Both the position numbers and the translations under genes were made by a program. From Psilocybe azurescens (taxonomy: Eukaryota > Basidiomycota > Agaricomycetes > Agaricales > Agrocybaceae): a stretch of 56,297 bases of DNA. Below, piece after piece: positions 25,401 through 37,113 of this stretch; position 1 is the first letter of the stretch; each line of letters opens with the position of its first letter. The notes beneath the pieces were generated by a model that saw only the letters and a program-made list of their open reading frames with translations, did no database searches and was not told where the DNA came from. The stretch is from contig JAJIRX010000901.1 in assembly GCA_023853785.1 (NCBI GenBank), forward strand, positions 1-56,297, read 5' to 3'.

Positions 25401-26574
25401 AAGCATGTACTCTAAAGTGCCACGATGTGTCAACACATGCATTACTCTTTCTTGACAGAAACCTGACAGGGCGTTTTGGACACAACCGGTAGGATAGACA
25501 GCAGACTTTGAGCCGGTTTATGACGCACATTAGTAGCATGGACTACAAGATTCAGGTGAATACGAGTGGACCTTGAAGCATGGAGGAATTCTTCACAACA
25601 AGGAGTGAAAAGTCGTGTGAATCTTCGACTAAATGCCGCCTACTCAGGATGTTTGTAATGGCGATTGTAAGTACAATGGCTAAGGGTTCGTTCAGCCGTA
25701 CGGTGAGCTTTCATAAAGAATTCTTGACACCTCTAATTCTCAGTAATTTGAAACGCTGTGTCAGTGTGAGAAATCAAGATTTATGTACCGTGGTGTTGGT
25801 GCTTTCGACGTTGGTAAGGCTTGTTCCCATGCCTTGTGAAAATTTCAACCATAACAGAACGATGGTATGCCAGAGCACACTCTCATCTGAAAATTTAAAC
25901 TGCTGCATGGTATGAAGCTGGCATGCTGTAGTATATTGCAGCTATTGACTGGGTGGCAGACCCTTACAATACTTGATTGGACATGCTAAAAGTGGAAGGA
26001 TCGCGTGGTATTTTAGTAATAGGGAGGGATATACAAAGCATAAGACAGGGAATGATGTTGGTGTGGTGAAACATTTGCTTATATTTGACAAGGCCAGGCC
26101 TCGCTTTGCTTCGGCATCGATTCAGTCTGACCTTGATATTGATTTATGTGGACTACCACAGGACGGACCCATCTGCAGATTATTAAGTGGATCTACTCGA
26201 TCCCTATCATTATGTGAAGGCTTTATGCGGAACCACAAAAGCATATGAAGGTTGCGAACGATGGAATGAAGCGTATCTGTGGTAGGTGTCTTGAGTCGCA
26301 CTGGCAAAGGAGACACAGTAGGATGGGTGGATGAAAGAATGCATAAGGAGGCTGTTAGTGCCAGTGTTCAACATTGGAAGATGGTGGACGGTGGTTCCAA
26401 TGGATGTACATCAGCCTCTGCATCCATGAATATGACTACAAAGGCACCTTCGGTGACTTCTCTCAGAGATCTCTTTATTTTGCAAGTGTCATCATTGATT
26501 TCCAATTTGGTGTTATATGTAAAAATAAGTTTGAGCATGTACAAGTTTCTCTTAAAATCATTGAAGCGGACAGT
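22438..26574. other. Long gene-poor interval
   Basis: More than 4 kb with only short ORFs, mutually overlapping and without domain-like content. One plus-strand piece at 22736-22850 (STLTPMVVEHNGRQRLIVAG) is weakly protein-like but I could not extend or name it. No tandem repeats or transposon signatures were seen. Confidence 0.4.
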
Positions 26575-27498
26575 TCAACGTGCAGTGGATCTGATTGCCC
26601 TCAGCACCTCCGGAATGCGTACATTATTATCTAACCTCCCATCTACATCTGGTTGTCCAGGGCAGTACTTCTGGTGATACCGCTTTAGCTGCAGAGAGTT
26701 CATACCACAAAGAGCCTCTACAGATTCAATTAAAGGAAGGTCATGCTAGATTATATGGTCATTATCAATAATAAAAGAAGTTGGTTAAAACCTTACATCC
26801 TTGACGAGATAGGTTCCATCAATAAATGGCACCTCTTGAAAATGTTGATCAGAACCTATGCTACAACCTCTGTTAAATGTTTAAGAAGGAATAAGTGAAA
26901 GGAAAATCTCTCTAACCAGAATGACATACAACAGAACTGGTTCTATCAATGCAGACCAGCTGTTGTTTTGACTTCATGGACTTTGTCTTGCAGTCCAACA
27001 ATACTATCCCATAGACCATTGATTGATGTCTTCAGCTCTTCAATGCTTTGATTTAGTCTGTTTGTTTGGATGCCGATTTCTGTGTCAATGTGATCAAACT
27101 GTTTGTTGATATGAGTCATAGCAGTTTGAAACCAGGGAGGTGCTACAGCTGATGAAAATTGTTAAATCTACACCATACGGATAGTATGACCACAAAGGTA
27201 AATGACGGTTGGACATACCTATGTTTTTGCAGACACCACCAAAGCCTGATATTCTACTGCTGCAGAAACCTCTTCATCTGTGACATCAGAACCGATGGCT
27301 GAATTTATAGTTGAGGCAGTTTGAAAGATATATAAGTTGGCTATAGCGCTTACCTTTAGCCTCGATGACAGCCTTGGCATAAAACACAGCATTGGCGACA
27401 TCTTTGGCAGTCAGAGGGTTAGTAGGCTGTGTAAGATGAAAGTTTATTACACTAAGGCCAGACCGGAGAGGCTCAGGAGGTTCGATGAAAGCAGACAT
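26575..27498 (-). CDS. Mug135-like family protein (coiled-coil), two apparent single-base frame breaks
   Basis: A member, by my recollection, of a fungal family related to fission yeast Mug135 (meiotically upregulated); molecular role unknown. Order: an N-terminal segment (27354-27498, LTAKDVANAVFYAKAVIEAK); exon 2 (DVTDEEVSAAVEYQAL); a coiled coil (about 26950-27150, APPWFQTAMTHINKQFDHID then heptad-like repeats); and a C-terminal domain (QEVPFIDGTYLVK then HDLPLIESVEALCGMNSLQL) ending at 26575. As written, exon 2 meets TAG right before its only good donor, and the coil exon meets TGA. Adding one base to the A5 run (plus T5 at 27233-27237) and one near 26965 removes both stops and puts all splice phases in register. 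That fit makes sequencing deletions more likely than a pseudogene. Confidence 0.6.
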
Positions 27499-30012
27499 GG
27501 TGGAAAGAGGAAAACACAGACGAGGGTTGCTCTTTCTCTAGCAATGGACAATTTTTGGACTTTTTGACTCAAAGCTGACTCACCCGACGTGCAAAGGAAT
27601 GGTCGAGTCGGGTACACTATCAAGCACGCAGGCAGGTCACGGGCCAGCGGATGGATGGTCATCTGTCCAGATGATATTTGAGACAATTTCCGTGTTCGGA
27701 CAACGGTGGATTTCTAAAATTTTCCAACATGGCACATATCTTGATTAATTAAGAGTACTGGTGAATAGGTAAACATTATTATATATATAAATAGACTGCA
27801 TAACTAGACTATCGTGAGCTTGAGCATGCAAGGGAAAGCGAGATGACGAAAATCGTCTCTGTCCACTACTCGCCTTTGCATTTGTTATCACTTTCCCTCC
27901 TCGTCATCCTAGTGTGTCCCAGTCTATGCTTCCTCCACATCCTAAGTCTGCTCGCTGTGTCTCTCCTCATTGTCTGGTCTGCCTTATCCCCTGGACCCGC
28001 TTCCTTCCTGCTTGCTCTTTGGAGTACTGCCTTGTCCTACGTCATCGTCCTCTTCCTTGTTGTGGTCTGACATTCATCGATATTCTCAACTTCTGCTGCT
28101 TCTGTACCACTTTGTGCCTGGTGGAAAAATGTAGAGAGAGGGGGAAGAATAGTGGGAGCAATGGTGGAGGCCGTAGTAGTGGCATGAGAAGAGAAGAGAT
28201 AGAGAGACATTGGCTGGTCTCCCACTCTTTGCACTCCTCAGATGGCTGGTTGCGTTCATGACTTTGCCTGCATGCTGGGGTTGGTGCTACTCACTCCCCA
28301 CTGTCTTCCACCCTCAGCTCATAAGAGCATGTGTCTCTTCACAGCGTAACATGTTATCTTGATGTGCTGATGACAGAGGCAGCGACAGAGCAAGGAGGGT
28401 GAAGGAAGGGAGAGAGAGGATCGGTCGTCTCTCTCCATAATTGTTGCCATACGTCTTGTTCGTTTTTGGGGGAAGATTGTTTCTTCTTCATAGAATGTTG
28501 GCAGTGGTGGAAGAGGAGGGAAAACGATGAGCTCCACCATCAAAGGTTGGCACCACAGGACGAGAAAGAGAGTTGAGAGCGAAGTGCAGAAGCACCACAT
28601 TCTGCATCATCTAATGCTGGCAGCAGCGGACAAGAGAGATAGCAAAGAGCGAGATGATTTCATCCGTCTTCGCCAAACATTGGCAGGTTGACAGAGGAGG
28701 CGTCGAACATTGGTGGCAGCAGAGGAGAGGCAATGTGTGTGCGACGCGACTTCCTTCACGGCAAGCCTGGCAGGTTCCCCTTGTTACCTCTAATTTCTAC
28801 ACCACCAGAACTCTTTTGAGTCAATCCACACCGCTCCCGTGAGGGAAGGGGGAATAGGATATCGGCAGCAAGTTTGATTTAAAAAGGACTACAGAAAGGT
28901 AAATTATAAAATGAAATGAATGGTTGATAAATGGCTTACGACCTAGATGTACTACGTGGCCGTTTAGTTGTTTATACATGATCGGTATATTGTGATATGA
29001 AAACATCCTAGATGGTTCATCACTGCCTACGCGTAGGGCAGTAATGTGGTAGTAGCCTACGTGACTGTCCCATCTAAGAAAGGAAACAAGAATCCGAAGG
29101 ATTTCCTCGATAGAGAGCCTGGTGAAAGCGTTTGACGTGCCGGTGAGGCGGCATCGTTTGTCGTTCATAAATACGGGTGATTGAGTCAATTTCAACTTTT
29201 ATTTTTGGAACACACTGTCTGATGAAGTCGTCGATAGCTTTGCTCTTTCTTCTCGCATTCTGTGCTATGTAGCACGAAATTGGATTTTTAGAGGTACTAC
29301 CTTTCTATGTTTCATAGCCAAGCAGGCCAGATTACCTCGAAAACAAATAATTCAGTCACACTTGTCCAGTGCTCATAGGTAATCTTGAAGCAAGCAGTTC
29401 TCCAGTTCCGAGATAGCATTGACAAGGGCAGATGTTGTAGTACCAGGAGCTTTTCTTAAGTTGTCCAAGCATTCTTCTAAAATCGATACATATTAAACAG
29501 AGCGAGGAGCTATTGAAGGGGAGTGTAAGTCTTTGAGCAAGCCGGGAGATGACAACTTGGGGTAAAAAGTGAGCAAGTCAACTTGTAAAAGTGACTTTTT
29601 CGCCCATCAATTCATCCAGTTCCCAGTCAACGCTGGAATTAGCATCACACCTAGTCCCCCAGTGTAAATTAATATGTTCATTAATGCATGCTTTATTAAT
29701 TATTTTAAACATGAATAATTTATCATCGATACCATTTCCAGACTTGTTCTGCAGACTCTCGTGGAACCTGTAAGTCAAAAAAAATAGGCAGAAAAGAATA
29801 GTAGTCCTCCCTGAAGCACTCAATACAATAGTTGTGTTCTCCGACAATCGCCTTTCAAATCGTTATCACAACTCTACGTGCCCATCCCATGACTTAAGTC
29901 TTCAATAAGCATCGAATACAATCCATTTGCAGACAGTGAATAATGGTAACAACGAAAATTTCTTCATCGCTAAAATGTTCAAATTTATATGGAACATCTG
30001 GCTACTCAATTT
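27499..30012. other. Intergenic; pyrimidine/purine-skewed patches, no supported gene
   Basis: Upstream flank of the Mug135-like gene, then 27840-28820 with C/T-rich and GAGA-rich patches that produce long but low-complexity ORFs on both strands (for example 27843-28070). These lack conserved features. The 28.8-30.0 kb stretch is AT-rich without recognisable genes. Confidence 0.4.
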
Positions 30013-30751
30013 TTAGGCACCGCTAAGTGGCTCGATACTGACGACAATGTCACCATTCCCATTGGCGGCGGCATAACCTTTGCAACATCATAACAATGAA
30101 ATGAGATATATTCCGGAAAGACTGGATGAAGATAGCAACTGACCTTCGACCTGCCCATTCGACTGGGTACATTGATTGAGGATGTTTTGAGCTCCAATTG
30201 CCACATCAGAGCTACAACGAGATACCCTTTAGAGTCTATCTGAGTAGAACATAGAGCCCGCAACCGCTCACCAGTATGAAGAGACTAACTGCCCCTGGCC
30301 TTTCAAATTGGATCCCCAGATTGCTGCATCTCCAGCCTGACAGAAGATGATGTTGTCTGAGGTTAACCCACAGGGCGTAGTCCCGAGATTGCGCAGGTAG
30401 GTGACACATGCTTTGGCGTTGGCAGCCGATACAGTGTGCCCTGCAATATTTTGGCACGTGGTAGGGACACGTTTGGCCAAAGATGTATTAATACTGTCTC
30501 TAGCTACTGATCCTATCGATATATTATAGACTTAATATTTATCTCATGACACCGGAAGAAATGGATGTGTACGCACTGTCTGAATACCCGCGGTAAAGAT
30601 CGGCAGAGGTCAACCCGAGAGACTCCAGTGACGGGAGTCCGGGACCGGGAATGACTTCTGCGAACCCTTGAGTTGGAGATGCAACCGCATTCCAGCTCAT
30701 GAGGGAGAGACAGAGGACGAGAACGTTGGTCTTGATCTTGATCGAAAGCAT
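30013..30751 (-). CDS. Small secreted cysteine-containing protein (copy A)
   Basis: A predicted secreted protein. The start at 30751 gives a signal peptide (basic LSIKIK, hydrophobic core, cleavage near NAVASP). Later exons carry paired cysteines with YLRNLGTTPCGL, a C-x-AGDA-x-I-x-G stretch, CSDVAIGAQNILNQC, and the closing GYAAANGNGDIVVSIEP before a stop at 30013-30015. Three or four introns fit GT-AG rules (for example the last with donor near 30142). The layout vaguely recalls fungal Ecp2/KP4-like secreted beta proteins, but I cannot confirm any such family, and no toxicity is implied. A related decayed piece lies upstream at 31.2-31.7 kb and two relatives lie at 43.3-44.6 kb. The exact donor of exon 1 is uncertain. 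Confidence 0.65.
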
Positions 30752-31225
30752 ATTGCTGGAGGTGAGCGTCATTAAGCACCAAGCCAGCAGCATCATGTCC
30801 ATAGCGAGTTCTGACACACCTGGACACTGGACTTGTAAAACCTGATAGAGAGAAGAAGCTTGTAGCACACGAAAGTGAAAAACGACCTGATTCTTCCTAC
30901 ACAGAATTTGCTCCTTTTAAATCTTCAGCAAAATTAGGACTTTGTTAAGAATCTATTCGCCAGGTTGATGATTCACATTCATTGAGCTACTGAGATAACC
31001 CGCGGATCTATTTTCACTACTATTGCAATAACGAGCCATTTTAGGAGCCGTGCACATAGGAAACAGAAACACAAACGCCGCAAGTTTGCTTCCGAAATGC
31101 AAGGAAAAACTCTAAAGTGACCAAAAATAGGCGCTTGGTGTCGTGGTTCTTATCGTCATCAGCTTGATATCTATCTAATGCTTATAGATAACTGGCGCAC
31201 TGAGTAATAGTTTGGCACACAGGGT

Positions 31226-31669
31226 TCACCTTATTCTTCGATGACAGTCACTCAAGCAACGCCAGCCTCCGCCGGTCGGAAAGTTATTTAATCTGTGTAC
31301 ATATTTTAAGAAGCGGTGGGTTTGAGATGAAAACCAAACGCAGTGCATCGCAGTCAGGGAACAGTCAGAAATAAGCAAAGAGAAGTTAGGTGCAGATGAC
31401 ATGCTGATCGGAAATGCACGCAGATGTATTGGCTGAGCACATTGTGCGTTAATCTCGGTTGGTGAGAACCAAAACCTCGTCCAGGAGAGATACGAAGTCC
31501 TTGAATAGAGCTCTTTGTCAATGCTCTTAGAAAGGCCATGTCTCTCGTTACTTCTGATGGGGGAACAATTATTGCACACACACACACCAGCTTGGAGATC
31601 GGCAAAGGTTAGCCCCAGTATAAGTACGGGACCAGAAATGACTTCTGTAAAGCCTGACAGACATAACAC
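31226..31669 (-). pseudogene. Decayed relative of the small secreted protein (copy A')
   Basis: The minus-strand segment FTEVISGPVLILGLTFADLQ (about 31595-31655) matches the post-signal region of copy A (FAEVIPGPGLPSLESLGLTS). The cysteine-rich downstream part is not recognisable, so this looks like a 5' fragment or a broken gene lying tandem to and upstream of copy A. I saw no intact frame. Confidence 0.5.
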
Positions 31670-33124
31670 CGCGACACACCTCTTGAATCATACAACTGCT
31701 AAAATGCACTGTCGGTGTCTTGTGGTCAAACATAACCCGGGAGACGATCCAAACCAGTCTTTGGCTGGTAATTGGGCAGATGTGGGATACAATGGGATGC
31801 CAAATATTAGCCTGCTGGGTTGCGGCTGCACTCCGAAATCCTCAGAAAGAGATAAGAAGGAAAAGGTGTAAGTAGAAAAAATGAAGGAATCAGTGTCCCA
31901 CCGCAGGGCTCTCCCAGAGCGCAGTAATCCTGCTATGCGAGTTGTTGCAGAACGAGTGACGATGAAGCCATTTTTCTCGAAAGTATTGGTGACATCTAGC
32001 GGCCCATTGAGACCACCATGATGTCGAGGCCAAAGGCACCTGACCAACGCTTGCAAGCAGAATGAGCTAAATGAGCCAGCTCGTTGACCCACGACGACAA
32101 CAGGTAAAGCAAGCCAGGGTGATTAAGATCTACATTGAGATGCGGATGCCGCAGAGATATCGCTAAGCGAGGATGTTTGGTTTGGCCCGAAGCCGTTCTG
32201 CCATTTCTGTTGGTGTAGGCTATGCAAGCAACGGCTTGTCTTATTGGGATAGTAGGAGCTGTGCCCCGTGGAACATGAACAGCGGGATTCACTAAGAGAA
32301 AACGTGGGCTGACGTCGCAGAGATGTGAGGTACTGTCATGGCGGTAAACCTAGTGGGTCAACGAATTGCGAACCATAGAAAAACACACGGCTCAGGAGTC
32401 GTAGATGATGAGCGCCGTGGCCTTGAAGAGCCACTATTTGGGTGAGAATGAAGCTATAATCACTTGGTATCGCTTTTGTGCACTAATAGGTAAATGCAAG
32501 TGATATGGAGGTGAAGGCAAGGGTGAAAGTTGCAAGGATGTTGTCGGCAGTTGTGAGTCGTGGCGGATTCATCGAGTTCGGGCGAAAAGCCGATGTTTGT
32601 ACCTCGTGACTAACTGTGCGAGAAAGTTGCCTTTCTTGATAACTTAAACGACTGGCAACCAGCCGATCTTGAACTTGCCTTCAACTCTCTCTTTAGTTAT
32701 TTAGATCGGGAAAATCTTTCAAAATTGCTCGCTAATCTCTCTGCAACTTCTCTAACAAGTGTCTAATTAACAGACCTTCTTCTCAGTCTGCTTTCACGGA
32801 TGTCAATGTTTCACAAACTCATGTTTATCTCGTTGCCTCATCTGCCAATTTCCGAAATTCTCCCACCCATTGCTCTCGGAGTCATAGTATGGCTGTGTCC
32901 TGTCCTTAGCTGCCCAAGGATTACAACATACCCAAACAGGTATTTAAACGAATTCCACTTCTTTTAACGTTCTTTATTCATCTACCGCTACGCCACACAT
33001 CGATATCTCGGGCAAAGAAGATAAACGGCAAAGAATGACTTCTTCTGGTATGTTTCTCCAGTCCTTTAATAATAGAACTATATCCGATCGTTCGATCTTG
33101 CATTCCACATATCTATACCTCAAC
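31670..33124. other. Intergenic; no supported gene
   Basis: Short overlapping ORFs on both strands (for example 31688-32292 minus) with no domain-like content. The last 300 bp before 33125 is the upstream region of the next gene; an alternative ATG at 33035 lies there. Confidence 0.4.
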
Positions 33125-34345
33125 ATGACTGATTTTAGCACTTACAGAACGAATTGCCCCTCGTCCCAGCCTTCAGCTAGCATTCATATTGATGGGACGG
33201 ACAATGCTGCCTATCCAACTACTCCCAAGCGGGTGAGTGTATCTCCAGCGATTCTCCCAAGCCCATACTGATACAGAACTAAAAACTTTCAAGAAACGCT
33301 TTGGCGATTATGCATCGTCAACCCAAGGAGATTCAACCACAACCACTGCCGGCTCTAGTAACAATGGACACGAACCAAGCAGTACCTCTACATCCTCTCC
33401 ATTGCGCTCGTTACAAGGTACCCAGACGCCCGAAAGGAGCCCCAGAAAGAGACGCAAGACTAGCAACGTGGATGATCCCAAACAGAGAAAGCTGTTGGAC
33501 TGGGGGTTCATCAGTAAGTCAGGCCAGTAACACCCCCAATGCTACTTAGGCTACTGAGCCATCTCCATCCCCAGCCGATACCTCGCCCAATAAAGGTAAG
33601 ACGAAAGACAAAGCTGGAGCCAGTTTGTCCCCTGATATCCCCGACGAAGAGTTGCAGAAAGCAGAATCGCTAGTCATCAATCCTGAGCAAATGGTCAGTA
33701 ATGCATTCTATCAGAGTAAAACTTGAAAAAAGAGAAGTTAATTTAAGGTTAAGCAGATAAACAAGAAAAACTTGAGCTATTGTTACCGTCTCAAAGGGCA
33801 ATATCTTCAGGCTGTCTCCTTGATTGATGTAAAGTAGGTCCACAGTTGAAGCATAACGGCGTTAAATCTAATAACTTACCCAACATTGCTCAGGCACGAG
33901 ACAAGACGAATATCCGCACAACTAGTGATAGAGAATGCCAAAACAAACCTCTATCGAGAAAGGGACGCCGAATTCCAAGCATGGAAGATGCATGGGGGCG
34001 CGAAGGATTTTGAAGTAGTAAGCGCTGCATCTAGCTACCGTGGATCGAAGCTCTAATTTCACCTTTACTAGTCTGTATGAAAGCTATCAGATATGGAATA
34101 TGAACAGATTAGACGGGGAAAGATTTCCGATCCCGAATTCATATGAGGACGCCTTTAAGCGGGTCTGGGATGAAATAGAACCTGTTGCAACGTATCAACC
34201 TGATTACTATGTTGTCTGGACGGCTGTTTCTCCAACTTCTGAGCCAGCTTCCGGGTCTAGCTCGCGGCAGCCTCCTTCAGCAAACAATCTCACTGGACCT
34301 TCGCAATCCCCTATGAAAGAAATGAATGCCTCACGGTCACTTTAA
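33125..34345 (+). CDS. Hypothetical nuclear-looking protein, multi-exon, unknown function
   Basis: Not recognised. I infer six exons from phase-compatible GT-AG sites: start at 33125 (MTDFSTYRTNCPSSQPS), intron 33233-33293, a Ser/Thr-rich exon with a basic cluster SPRKRRKTS (probable nuclear signal) and QRKLLDWGFI, an intron ending before DTSPNKGKTKD, intron after PEQM, a helical exon VKQINKKNLSYCYRLKGQY, an intron before HETRRISAQLVIENAKTNLY and YRERDAEFQAWKMHGGAKDF, intron about 34018-34090, then a final exon (IWNMNRLDGERFPIPNSYED ... QPDYYVVWTAV) and a Ser/Pro tail. A KRKRFGDY junction across intron 1 supports the model. The pieces read as one protein with an acidic/aromatic C-terminal module. 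An upstream start at 33035 in the same frame cannot be excluded. Confidence 0.6.
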
Positions 34346-34796
34346 CACCGGGTCCTCAACTAAACAATTCTCTATGTAATCGTAGCATGTATCTCTCCCA
34401 AGCGACATTATTGCTTTGACGCGTTACTTATATTTATTACCTTGCCTGCATGGTCTTAAGACTGGTTAATTCTTTGTCGGACCTTTGTAGATAGTAAACT
34501 TTTGGATTCAAACGTCACAATTCTGAGGTTAATCCATATTCATCGGCTACGGGTTGCTGATCGGTTGTTACTGTCATTTTAACCAACAAATTTCACGACT
34601 CAGTGGACGTGGTTGAGACCTGAGGCCTGAGCTTACATGGTTGCCGATGTGACTCGTCCGAAGCGGACCTTTCGGGATCATAGACAGCCGAAGAGCGAAT
34701 GCAACTCTTGCCGGCACATCCACCATGTCAAACAAAAATCTTATAACAGGCAATTCCCCACGACTTACCGCCCATCTACTCTGGTATAGTTAAGCC
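34346..34796. other. Intergenic, 3' flank and ABC1 kinase promoter
   Basis: No ORF of note. It separates two co-oriented genes. I see no clear TATA box; a CCAAT-like or initiator element was not identified. Confidence 0.4.
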
Positions 34797-37113
34797 ATGG
34801 CGAGCAGACTTCTGTATCGCACAGGAGTGCTTGCCTGGAACACCGTGAAACAGAAGCGGGATCTCGTGTTATCGAAAAGGCAGCTGTCTTTCACTCATTC
34901 CACAAAATCTCACCCAGCTCAAATCTTACCACCGCCCAAATCTACCCCGATTGTACCTCCAAAACCTTCGCGGATCTGGAAGTATGCCAGGAGGACTGGC
35001 TTTCTGGCAGCGGGGGCGACAACGGTGTATGCTGTGGACAGGTTTTACAACGCATCTTCGATCACTCGCACTTTGAGGACCTTCACTACGGTACGTCTGC
35101 ATATTTTGGATGGCTATTATACGGTATTCTTACCTGTCACGCTCTCCTACAGAGCGCTATGATTACTTGGGATTACAAGCAGAATTTCACGCCCGGGAAG
35201 AGCGAAGCGATACCGGAGTTACACGAGCGCGTGGGGCAGAGAGTCTACGACCTGCTGTCGACCAATGGGGGTTATACATCAAGATCGGGTTCGTCAATTC
35301 TCTAAAATCGCTCCTCCATATTTTGCTGACTCCCTTCAAGACAGGCCATAGCTGCGAACGCAGCTGCACTCCCCGAGCCAATCCAGAAACAGTTCACGAG
35401 CCTATTCGACGACGCCCCCAAATACCCTACTCAACCGTCCACGACGTCTTCGTCAGAGAGCTCGGAAAACCCCCAGTGGACCCGACGGCGTTTTCGAGAT
35501 ATTCGAGGAACAAGCGGTAGCGAGTGCGAGCATTGCGCAAGTGCACAAGGCGAAACTCTGGCCTGCGGTAGACGCTGATGGGAAGACGGTGGATGAGGGG
35601 CAGTGGGTCGCCGTGAAGGTCCAGAAACCTGATGTGGGCACGCAGATGGAGTGGGATCTCGCTGCGTTCCGGGCGGTCATGTGGATGTTCGAGCATTGGG
35701 CCTTTGATCTGCCTGTTTACTTTGTCGTCGGTACGTGGTTGTGGTCAGTCTTTCTGAGAAATGTGCGTTTGCTGATGTGGTCTTCTAGATTTCATCTCGG
35801 ACCACTTGAGGCAGGAGTTGGACTTTTTACAAGAAGCGAAGAATTCACGGCAAACCGCTGAACACATCGCCAACGAGCCTCTCCTCCGCGACAAAGTCTA
35901 CATCCCGAAAGTGTATGAAGAGTATTCCACAAAGAAGGTCATGGTCGCTGAATGGATCGACGGCGTTCGCCTCTCTGACAAAGCAGGAGTCTACCGTTTG
36001 ATGGGCGAACCTCTGCCCAAGAAAATCCCATCTGAACTGGACGACGAGCCTGATGTCAAAGTATTGGCGGGCTCAGAACTCATCGATCCCCATCCTCCCG
36101 CCCCATCACCACCATCGTCATTCCAGTACCCCGCACGACCGCTCAAAGGCGGCGTCAAATCCATAATGCAGACAATGACCGAGCTCTTCTCCGCGCAGAT
36201 GTTCCACTTCGGCCAGGTGCACTGCGACCCGCACCCAGGGAACGTGCTCGTGCGCGCGTCGCCCTCGGCCCCGCGCCGCGCGCAGGTCGTGCTGCTCGAC
36301 CACGGGCTGTACGTGCAGCTGCCGTAGGAGTTCCAGCGCGAGTGGGCCGCGCTGTGGAGGGCGATGCTCGTGGGCGACTTTAGGGGCGTGCAGAAGGTGG
36401 CGACGGGGTGGGGATTTGGGCTGCCGGATTTGGTGGCCAGTTTCGTGATGATGCGGCCTATAGTGTTGAAGAATGGGAGAGATCCGAAGAGGGTGGGGCG
36501 GAGAAACCAAAGTCGGATGCTGGGGCTGGGGCTGGGGCGGAGGCGGAGGATGGAGAGAAGAAGCCGCAGCCGATGACGGAGTATGAGCTTAGTGTGAAGA
36601 TGAAGGAGAAGTTGAAGGAGTTTTTGGCCGACACGGATAGGATGCCCAAGGCCATCGTGTTTCTGAACAGAAATCTGAGGATGATGCAAGGTGCGTGTCT
36701 AAACTGTGTCTTCTCTTACGCCCGGCTGCACGTTTTGTGTACCCTAATACTCACCATTCGTCCTCAGCAAACAACGCGTCGTTCGGAACACCCGTAAACC
36801 GCGTCAAAATCACTGGCTACTGGGCCTCCAAAGCACCAACACGAAAACGAACCTCGCGTTCTCAGAGCGCATCCGAGAGTGGTGCAATCACACTCTATTC
36901 CAGCTCAATATGTTCACCATGGATATCGTCATCTGGAAGACGATATGGGTGATGTGGGTCAAAACCCTGCCCGCTCGGCTTCGTCTGCAGAGACGTTTGA
37001 AGGAGAAGGAGAAGATGACTAAGGAGGAGATTAATGAAGCGGTGAAGGAGTTCCTTGAGAACGCTATGGGAATTGATCTTCTGGATGGGCTTCCTGCCAC
37101 CATCGAACTGTGA
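34797..37113 (+). CDS. Mitochondrial ABC1/UbiB-family atypical kinase (Mcp2/Cqd2, ADCK1-like), frame-broken as written
   Basis: A UbiB-fold ATPase/kinase-like protein of mitochondria; the yeast Mcp2/Cqd group influences coenzyme Q distribution and membrane lipids. Signals: a basic N-terminus plus a hydrophobic stretch (residues about 65-80, FLAAGATTVYAV) suited to mitochondrial targeting and membrane insertion; GLYIKIGQ (KxGQ); the Ala-rich loop ASIAQVHKAKLW; the lysine strand VAVKVQKPD; RQELDFLQEAKN; catalytic HCDPHPGNVL (36220s); and LLDHGLY, the metal-binding Asp. Five frame shifts are each fixed by adding one base: G5 35267-35271, C5 35415-35419, C5 35470-35474, G3 36475-36477 and A3 36830-36832. 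A TAG at 36325-36327 also interrupts LP-x-EFQREWAALWRAML. Without these the gene runs to TGA at 37113 (LLDGLPATIEL). Either a pseudogene or, more likely, a gene with sequencing deletions. Confidence 0.88.

Noticed and set aside
27843..28261. Hydrophobic ORFs that look like membrane proteins
   Set aside because: C/T-rich DNA gives Leu/Ser/Val runs by composition; no start context, introns or conserved features support a gene.
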